NCBI RefSeq assembly: GCF_945901735.1
Contig: NZ_CAMDLM010000030.1
Coordinates: 1-50,887, forward strand
Reading direction: 5' to 3'
Origin: Limnohabitans sp. Rim8
Lineage (GTDB): Bacteria > Pseudomonadota > Gammaproteobacteria > Burkholderiales > Burkholderiaceae_C
Length of the DNA stretch: 50,887 nt
The position numbers and the translations under genes are program-made. The notes under the pieces were generated by a model, which had not been told where the DNA came from, made no database searches, and worked only from the letters and a program-made list of their open reading frames with translations. The stretch's first letter is position 1. The number at the start of each line of letters is the position of its first letter. Shown one piece after another: positions 46,901 through 50,887 of this stretch.

Positions 46901-49460
46901 TGACTTTGTAGTGGCTGACAAAGCAACCGCTTCAAGAGTGGTTTTCGGCCAGGCCAACCCCACCAATATTTCAGCTGCTTCGCTACCGGCTCAATCTATT
47001 TCCATTTCAGCATTCACGACTAACAGAAGCGAGAGTTACGACACACAAATGATCCCTAGTCAAAACCACGTGAGTGCGCTGGGTGATTTCAACGGCGATG
47101 GTTATGCCGATTTCATCATCGGTGGTGGGGCTAATGGAACAAGTGATGCTTTTGTGGTTTTTGGTCGCGCCGACCGAACCGCCATCGATTTGCAGAACTG
47201 GACTTCTGCTCAAGGACTCAAAATTACTGGCGAAAGCTCTGCCTTTGCTTGGTCTGTATCGGGTGCTGGCGATGTCAACGGCGATGGTCTTGCGGATGTG
47301 CTGTTGGGTGACTTCAACAGCAACAAAGCCTATGTGGTTTATGGACGTGCGGATGGGGGACAGCTAGCAGTATCGTCTTCCATGGCCGCCTCCGACGGTT
47401 ATGTTCTCAGCGGTGGTACCAACACCAATAGCTATGGCAATCAAGTCAAAGGGGGAGGAGACTTCAACGGCGATGGCATTAAAGACTTTGTCATTGAAGC
47501 ACCAAGTGGCGTTTTAAGCGGTACGTATGTGGTGTACGGCAAAGCCACATCTCAGGGTTCTGTGTTTGATGAACTTGGGGATGCACAAAACAACACTTTT
47601 GCCGATGCTGGTGAGTCGCGTTCAATGGCTGGTGGTGCCGGTGATGACGTATTTAAATTGGATGCAGCAAGTGTGGCCTATGGCGGTGCTGGTAATGATG
47701 TGTTCATCCTGGGCGCAGGAATGATTGAGGCGCTGGCCAATCCGCTTGGTCTTGGCGGCAATCTGGGCAAACTGTCGCGTATTGAAGGTGGCACAGGTAA
47801 AGACACGATCCAGCTCGCGGGATCGGCCACTTTGGATTTGACTGCGATATCAAATCAGGCGGCTTCGCAAAATTTCGGCGGCAGTCGCATTGACGGTGTG
47901 GACGTCATTGATCTGAACACACAGGGCGAAAATACCCTCAAGCTCGTTCTGCGTGATTTGATTGATATGGCTAATGCAAACACTTTTGAAGCCACCGGCC
48001 GCAAACAGCTGATGGTCAAAGGCAGCGCAGGCGATACCGTGCAGCTTATGGACACCAACGCCGTTGGCGTCTGGACCAAAGCTGCGAATACAGTGACTTT
48101 GGATGGCGCTCAATACCATGTCTTGAACCACAACACAGCGGCCGCAACGCTGTATGTGCAAGTCGGTGTAGCGGTCACCGATTTCGTTGCTGGAGCCCCT
48201 GGCGTTCAGGTCATTGACCCGGCCTGGGCAGTGAACACGTCGCGTCTGACCATTGACTACTCCTCTGCGGACAAGAGCGGTTGGATCGATGCGGATGAAT
48301 ATGTCAACAATCGCTGGGATCACATCAACAGTTACATAACCGACAATGACAATGTTTTTGCCTATGATTTCAGCCGAATTGTTTGGGAAGACGATCAGTT
48401 CACAGACGAATCACCAGACTATCGCTGGGAGTTGAAATCTTGGCAAATTGGCCAGGGAGATCGCATCCAGGGTGCCACAGTCTTGAATGGTTTTGATGGC
48501 AACCAGAAGATCGCTGTGCCCAGCAGCTTTGGCTCTACGGCCGGTGGGGATGACCAAATCGACAATGGTCAGTTTGAGGTTTACTACGGGACCTGGGCCA
48601 ACGGTGTCTTTACCGTCACCAGTACCGAAGAATTTACCAACTCCCAAACTGAGTTGATTGGTGGGGATGGTCCCACCAACAACACACTGACCGGTGCAAC
48701 ACACACGCTGATATTGTTTGACAACGACACCCAGAAACGAAGTGGTAACAACACATTGAACGACTTGTTGGCACAGAGCAACCACGCCAGTTACCTGCCT
48801 GATCAAGGGTACCGCGAAGCCTATGGCGGATCGGAAATTTATCTGAGCCACCCCTATTGGCTGGAAGCGGCCGTGGTCAGTGGTGTCTATCACGAAAAAG
48901 GCTGGTCATTGTCCAAAGATGCCGATGGCAAAAACCAAAAATTGGGTTGGGAGGCACGGCCTGACTACATCTCGATTGGCCGTCTGGATGCCGAAGCAAA
49001 TGCATTTGGCGCCTGGTTTGACACAAACGAGAACGGTGTGTTTGATGACGGTGAAGACACAATAGAACTGTCGAACTCCGTTAGCTTTGACCCCGATGCA
49101 CAGGAGTTCTCTTACTCTTACACATTGAGTGACGTCGATTTTGCTGCGGGCAACTACACAGTGCGCTTTGTGGATCCGGTCCTGTCCGTTGACGGCGACC
49201 TCGATAAGAACATGACAGTGCCTGAATCCTCAAATGTTGATTACGGCACTCTGAATCTGGACGAGATGGCCTTCAGAAACGATGATTTGTTGATCATTGA
49301 CAAGCGAACCAATCCGGATGCTTGGACAGGTTGGCAGGTCGAAGGATTGGCCGGTGATCATGAGGTCACACTGAGTTCAGCCGGTGTGGGTGTTGATGCA
49401 CCCATCGCGCATCTCGGCTTACCCAGGGTCCTGAACGACAACGTGACTGTCTTGGTGTGA
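37989..49460 (+). CDS. Giant Ig-repeat surface protein with FG-GAP propeller and RTX-like segment
   Basis: A protein of about 3,823 residues, probably a type I-secreted or surface adhesin. Residues 1-125 are polar without a Sec signal; a hydrophobic stretch at about 128-146 (GSLIKIGLAGAGILMAL) could anchor or retain the chain. Residues about 160-405 are an unassigned domain. About 408-2,756 are bacterial Ig-like repeats of several kinds, each ending near a DxAGN turn. Seven FG-GAP calcium motifs follow (DLNSDG at 2791, then 2853, 2905, 2964, 3033, 3095 and DFNGDG at 3158), then two RTX-like GGAGxDVF repeats near 3215 and 3233 and a unique C-terminal region. Two segments (about 1,703-1,867 and 2,312-2,462) are not Ig-like. 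No secretion genes are in the window. Confidence 0.88.
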   Translation: MSQKKSAGPVNTRSPNKSQTDRDALSALIPNGEVAGGGDRVVNRASKRVQMPQDDFETADKIVQDEIVSLSDAPAAEPSQVWTLAQANTSAANSSAANTSATAVDCKLPEKKNSEECDDDKGLWWNHGTGSLIKIGLAGAGILMALNGKDKAAPTASLETAMAAGPFEAKNMTLAFFGNRGLLLELTGNDQGELLPSVGSAYKGKIQVQYSKVMDAGVEKTVVSGVIVDFGDYKGAVMGVLYDRLPDDLKPVQYYDEVAGLIALESTALRAVTTINPGQNYMAITPFTEMAFRKAAVGDVALTPEAVSALLSDQGKLTKIADANKAVSAWVGVPDIVGVLPVAVNDVGFSTEKDKQAKTYGEKLAALSRLVPGNLEEGIERLLHARPADVPGALNEALEDFNDDNLPGAVLTPPSVQIERSPWVNAQETQPLRIQGTSTDADEGSVVRISVLKDGVVLASLKAEVGPNGAWQVQLPSTFSAMGIQDGQSFTIRAHIDPDHPDSVTAQYDATAPAAPQSAPDLLAMHDTGSNNDDDVTGQARPGFTIGALPEAGMTVEVLVNGDVVPATYDLFAGTVRLQNILTDGSHSVTYRYVDAAGNRGDASLPLQLIVDTSAPQATLLSPLLSQDTGASATDWITNIADQSIRGQLSQTLEVGETLRASLNGGITWTDITSSVSGTSVNWNQVPLISDIITRVQFQVIDQAGNKGPLVEKTCFIDTQAPLAPSQAADLQAASDSQLNTDNVTNNTRPVFDVEGIPADAVAVEMWVNGRLVASTFNPNTQTLQPNAALSDGVLQVSYRFVDAAGNRSDLSTALPVTIDTRAPVGSAITGVTVGSFSGTYEAGSAVQLSIAGQPATGQVVLNSNGTWRYEPSPDELNTLRTEGAVSELRITVTDVAGNIAQANRTVTADDLRGPYVKEFIPADNGFLANDATGHATLNLVFSKPITKGTGSLKVFDLNNNLIHTVLVSSADVSIDGEGQNDVFVRLPGLNMATQYYVTLDAGSFVDSNQEAYLGQTLTGLNGWNFSAVTASIAPDFVTADDMINRVESAAVVPVTGRVVSNGGVLAAITTNDLTLDVRDANNNPVSATITGYNTSTGEFTFNIAANVWQEGRYRYTVTLNGAQGAAQGVQAQYVFTNLTIDLTAPTMSASLQSASDDAGVVQGDLWAAGANTGVSDDITPFVSGTLSAALSGDARVVVYRRDVTNPNQPGPEVETTGIEGLKPTGTTWSMSDSGLQDGRAYEYVAFVEDAAGNRSAATTGRTIIVDTSPPTTLVSALSLSQDSGQSATDRITNVASQTVTGTLSAPLAAGETLRASLDGGATWADISVVVNGTSLAWPGVTLPQGPGQVLFRVQDAAGNQGPISTWSFTLDQMPPAAPTSPLDLLAASDSGSSNSDNITNNTQPRLVVGALPVGMAGAQLLVDGVMVEAAYDANDGTLRPVQALEHGERNFSFRWVDTAGNIGAAGTALAVQIDTIAPSLRVTNIDISADSGSSNSDFITRTPAQTITGQLNNALTTGDKVFGSVNGGTSWTDVTSMINSGGQLSWTGVTLLEGNSSVQFRVVDVAGNISPISSQDYSLDLTPPETMVRNIDISADTGISDSDFITKEATQTVTGRLMDGDEPQALQAGDRLWASSNGGANWQDITSTVSGDEFTWANVNLTNGASSLQFKVIDAAGNEGGVSRQNYTLDMVAPAAPQNFAWATYPNGINTSTNVVNGTIGDVPFTYTLKKLDQAALNLTSTSNMYNQGLFPVSFGVPNTTSIRNDVASINQLTFDSPMSNPVLAFSSIGNPNNPVTISFPVPVEILWSTDVTVNQGTTAAATRLTGREGFMVVRLNGTVDDMRFDYLSNETYVNFAFGAAVFDLLSPEQDSGIKSIDDITNITRPAFMLQNKPADAVSAELLINGQLVSAAFSLEDNTLTPNAPISDGVYQVAYRYVDLAGNVSAPGPVTQVTIDTLAPVNTNLTTFTPASIGGNYEPGTALSLKINGVSIASNRIVLNAANGTWSLVPTQAELTTAGTGWLNKATSTFDLTATDLAGNVSVASQTVSKDVFNAPYVKEFIPADGGFLANDSTGKATLNLVFSKAVQAGTGKIKLFNVSGDALVAEIDVASNAVRIENGTDVYVTLPTLTTGTRYYVTLDAGTFVDSANQGYVGKSETGTSGWDFTGALASIAPDFVAQDDIVNASESAAVVRITGKVVSSTAMIEDIVAGNLTVTVAVPQGAAAITATLQSYNNQTGEFVFTVPAQAWANGSYGYTVRLRGTAGDAANVNADYNFTNLAVDLVAPTGILGSIDAITDDVGLAQGNLLSTSLKLLESGYASKTGTNKVTEVNVTDLDLSQLSATFGGVFISADGTRPGVYNSGSTVYNANRSQVSFWIQAEYDGKYTKAVQLQLTDSSNGIELKIVDAKYSNDYVNLPTTHNWNIGGNPIAIATHAGANGYGISSLQLVSNSSSANGLTDDNTPTLTGSLTRALAQDERIAIDRTNGQGQTVTITGKAGLIVDGTTWTVNDGTLADGQYTYRVFVEDVAGNRSASGAARTITVDTQAPTVTVTAASLSQDTGVSNTDRLTTVAAQTVRGTLSAALGEGEKLMASLDGGTTLIDITAMVNGTSFSWTGVTLKPGEGSIRWLVIDAMGNRGTSWDVSYTLDTTAPDKPAAPAAYVDDAGAETSNNSAASSTDDFTPGILVQRGLAIAPVLFVDGQQVASNYNASTGVLTPSNAVSTGLHKYSYALADDAGNISAPSDALSITSAVPVTFAATPEPIRITTPGASPSIFQPNSGAFFDIAGDLNSDGYSDIVISDWSKTYVVWGRPSGLLTAVNPISATTLGQNGKIVSSVVSVLDYAPAFLGDVNNDGRDDFIALDIRAPQNGQLVLDVNSSSPAIVIDGPNTFQDNWQSKSVGDINGDGVDDFLIINWDYQNRPSVIVFGRTDITDLNTGSLGNAGYTIALGNGMLAGDGVGDFNGDGIPDFVVADKATASRVVFGQANPTNISAASLPAQSISISAFTTNRSESYDTQMIPSQNHVSALGDFNGDGYADFIIGGGANGTSDAFVVFGRADRTAIDLQNWTSAQGLKITGESSAFAWSVSGAGDVNGDGLADVLLGDFNSNKAYVVYGRADGGQLAVSSSMAASDGYVLSGGTNTNSYGNQVKGGGDFNGDGIKDFVIEAPSGVLSGTYVVYGKATSQGSVFDELGDAQNNTFADAGESRSMAGGAGDDVFKLDAASVAYGGAGNDVFILGAGMIEALANPLGLGGNLGKLSRIEGGTGKDTIQLAGSATLDLTAISNQAASQNFGGSRIDGVDVIDLNTQGENTLKLVLRDLIDMANANTFEATGRKQLMVKGSAGDTVQLMDTNAVGVWTKAANTVTLDGAQYHVLNHNTAAATLYVQVGVAVTDFVAGAPGVQVIDPAWAVNTSRLTIDYSSADKSGWIDADEYVNNRWDHINSYITDNDNVFAYDFSRIVWEDDQFTDESPDYRWELKSWQIGQGDRIQGATVLNGFDGNQKIAVPSSFGSTAGGDDQIDNGQFEVYYGTWANGVFTVTSTEEFTNSQTELIGGDGPTNNTLTGATHTLILFDNDTQKRSGNNTLNDLLAQSNHASYLPDQGYREAYGGSEIYLSHPYWLEAAVVSGVYHEKGWSLSKDADGKNQKLGWEARPDYISIGRLDAEANAFGAWFDTNENGVFDDGEDTIELSNSVSFDPDAQEFSYSYTLSDVDFAAGNYTVRFVDPVLSVDGDLDKNMTVPESSNVDYGTLNLDEMAFRNDDLLIIDKRTNPDAWTGWQVEGLAGDHEVTLSSAGVGVDAPIAHLGLPRVLNDNVTVLV

Positions 49461-49478
49461 TCGTTTGGCCGTCAAAGC

Positions 49479-49512
49479 CATGCCGGGCTGCGCAAGTGTG
49501 GAGCCCGGCATG
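49479..49512 (+). promoter_or_regulatory. Hairpin enclosing the start codon of the AMP-dependent ligase
   Basis: An 11-bp perfect stem pairs 49479-49489 (CATGCCGGGCT) with 49502-49512, leaving a 12-base loop. The right arm contains ATG 49510-49512, and the GGAG at 49499-49502 straddles loop and stem. No T-run follows. It could be a factor-dependent end signal for the giant gene, a control on translation of the next gene, or both. Confidence 0.5.
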
Positions 49513-50887
49513 AAAGTGTTGGCGTATTTGCGTGAGCCTCGTTTAGAGGCGACTCGTGTCGCCTTTGCATTTCAAGGCGTACGCCTGAGCCGTGGCGAAC
49601 TTTTAGAGAGAGCCCTGCAGTTTGCACAGGCGATGCAGGCGCGAGGGCTGCGCCCGGGTGATCGTGTGGGTTTGCTCATGGACAATCCCGCGATACATGT
49701 GACCAGCCTTTTGGGCCTGTCACAAGCGGGCGCAATGGGTGTCGCGGTGCAGGCTTCTTGGTTGCAGCAGTTTGGCAGTGGGCCGTTTGCGCGTCTTGGC
49801 TTGTCATGGTTGGTCCATGATCGGCGAGATGCGGCTACGCTGCAGTTACCCCCAAGTTGCCAAGCCGTGTCAGCACGCGAGGTGTTTGCGCCCCACAGCG
49901 CCGAGGGTTTGGCCGCCACTGGCTACCAGGCTTTCGACTCGTCTCAGCCATGGTTGTTGTCCATGTCTTCGGGCACCACGGGTGAACCCAAATGCGTGGT
50001 GACATCGCAGTCGGCGTTCATCGCGTCACTGCAGATGGGCGAGCAGTTTCAGGCTGAAGATCGTGTGGTGCTGTTTTTGGAGCACAGCATGTATTGGGCC
50101 TTGGCCAATGCCTGCAGGGCACTGTGGGCCGGGGCCGAGGTGGTGTTTCAGCCGCCATCCATTTTGCCGGCGCAGCTCTTGCAATTGCTCCAGGCTGCAC
50201 AAACAACGGTGCTGGTGTTGTCAGCCGATGCGGCCAGCAAGATGGCCAATTTCCTGCTGGATTTTCCGGGCCAAGGCCCGTCTTTGCGTTTGTCTCGTGT
50301 CATCGTGGGCGGCGGCCGGGTTTCCAGCCGTGTGCTTGAGGTTTTGCGCGAGCAGTGGGGCGCCAAAGTGGTGGTGCTGTATGGCTCCACCGAGATGGGG
50401 CCCATGGCCGTTTGGCGGCAAAACGCCGAGGGCGGCGGTGACCATGACGCCAACCGTTTGGCCATTTTTGAAGGGGTGGAGGCCCAAGTGGTGGATGGAC
50501 TGGCGCATCCACTGTCACCGCTGGAGGTGGGTTTTTTGCGTTTGCGCTCGGCCGCCATGTTCAGCGGTTACATGGATGAAGATGGGCAGCTGCCTCAGCA
50601 AGCGCCTGATTGGTTTTACCCCGGTGATATGGCCAGCTTCACCACCGGTGGGCACCTGGAGCTACACGGTCGTGCAGACCACGTGTTGAATCTGGGCGGA
50701 CTCAAGGTGGACCCTGAGCGCGTCGAGCAGACCATTGCGCTGCAGCCGGGCGTGGCGGATGTGGCGATCACGGTGGCGACCATGGGTGTGGCCGAGGTGC
50801 CCGTCTTGGTGGGCGTGGTGGTGCTTAAGCCCGGTCATGCCATCGGCTCACTGCGCGACCATTGCGCCAAGCACTTGCCTGCAGCAC
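49510..50887 (+). CDS. AMP-dependent acyl-CoA synthetase/ligase, 3' end beyond the window
   Basis: The frame from ATG 49510 stays open to the window end (459 codons seen). It is an ANL-superfamily adenylating enzyme: P-loop MSSGTTGEPKCVV, then LYGSTEMGPMA, then YPGDMASFTTGGHLELHGRADHVLNLGG, where the Asp and Arg of the hinge are visible. The sequence runs out in the C-terminal lid before the catalytic Lys. The acyl substrate is unknown. It lies 49 bp after the giant adhesin gene on the same strand. A GTG at 49498 is an alternative start that would free it from the hairpin. Confidence 0.85.
   Translation, partial: MKVLAYLREPRLEATRVAFAFQGVRLSRGELLERALQFAQAMQARGLRPGDRVGLLMDNPAIHVTSLLGLSQAGAMGVAVQASWLQQFGSGPFARLGLSWLVHDRRDAATLQLPPSCQAVSAREVFAPHSAEGLAATGYQAFDSSQPWLLSMSSGTTGEPKCVVTSQSAFIASLQMGEQFQAEDRVVLFLEHSMYWALANACRALWAGAEVVFQPPSILPAQLLQLLQAAQTTVLVLSADAASKMANFLLDFPGQGPSLRLSRVIVGGGRVSSRVLEVLREQWGAKVVVLYGSTEMGPMAVWRQNAEGGGDHDANRLAIFEGVEAQVVDGLAHPLSPLEVGFLRLRSAAMFSGYMDEDGQLPQQAPDWFYPGDMASFTTGGHLELHGRADHVLNLGGLKVDPERVEQTIALQPGVADVAITVATMGVAEVPVLVGVVVLKPGHAIGSLRDHCAKHLPAA

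Overview
The window looks like a chromosomal segment of a betaproteobacterium, most likely Burkholderiales/Comamonadaceae. The grounds are GC-rich coding sequence, the box and paa aerobic CoA-dependent aromatic pathways, the DUF3305/DUF3306/TorD formate dehydrogenase cluster and a TRAP transporter. This is inferred from gene content; no rRNA or other taxonomic marker is present. I found no tRNA, rRNA, CRISPR array, insertion sequence or prophage.

Layout. (1) 23-3315: boxB and boxA, the benzoyl-CoA epoxidase, separated by about 540 bp of structured repeats. (2) 3473-7995: a cytoplasmic NAD-linked formate dehydrogenase, with the gamma and beta subunits fused in one protein followed by alpha. 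(3) 8075-13586: an orphan histidine kinase with a TTG start, then DUF3305, DUF3306, a multi-cluster ferredoxin and a TorD chaperone, which are typical partners of a periplasmic formate dehydrogenase. (4) 13733-18473: a TRAP transporter (dctPQM), an amidase and a 57-residue membrane protein, which split the formate dehydrogenase cluster. (5) 18691-25278: a small Tat protein, the periplasmic formate dehydrogenase subunits FdhA, FdhB and FdhC, two small exported proteins and FdhD. (6) 25455-28990: phenylacetate genes, with an enoyl-CoA hydratase divergent from paaG-paaI-paaK. (7) 29070-33266 on the minus strand: a UbiH-like hydroxylase, a DsbC-like protein, a DUF3429 protein and an M61 peptidase. 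(8) ychF at 33401-34492. (9) 34577-37721: an AT-richer islet with a 7TMR-DISM histidine kinase divergent from a bacterial Cys-loop-type ligand-gated ion channel. (10) 37989-49460: one giant gene for a roughly 3,820-residue Ig-repeat protein with a seven-repeat FG-GAP propeller and a short RTX-like segment. (11) From 49510: an AMP-dependent acyl ligase cut by the window end.

How the genes work together. In the box pathway, ring cleavage by BoxC (not in the window) releases formate. Two formate dehydrogenases with their maturation genes directly after boxBA would therefore recover reducing power as NADH in the cytoplasm or as quinol at the membrane. The paa genes encode the parallel epoxide route for phenylacetate. 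This linkage is inferred from gene order and known pathway chemistry.

Most notable non-coding content: three nested hairpins at 1505-1845 with a shared core, different arms and base-pair-preserving changes, followed by a 30-bp tandem repeat; five REP-like units with a GTAG head at three loci; an intrinsic terminator between dctP and dctQ; and a hairpin that encloses the start codon of the last gene.
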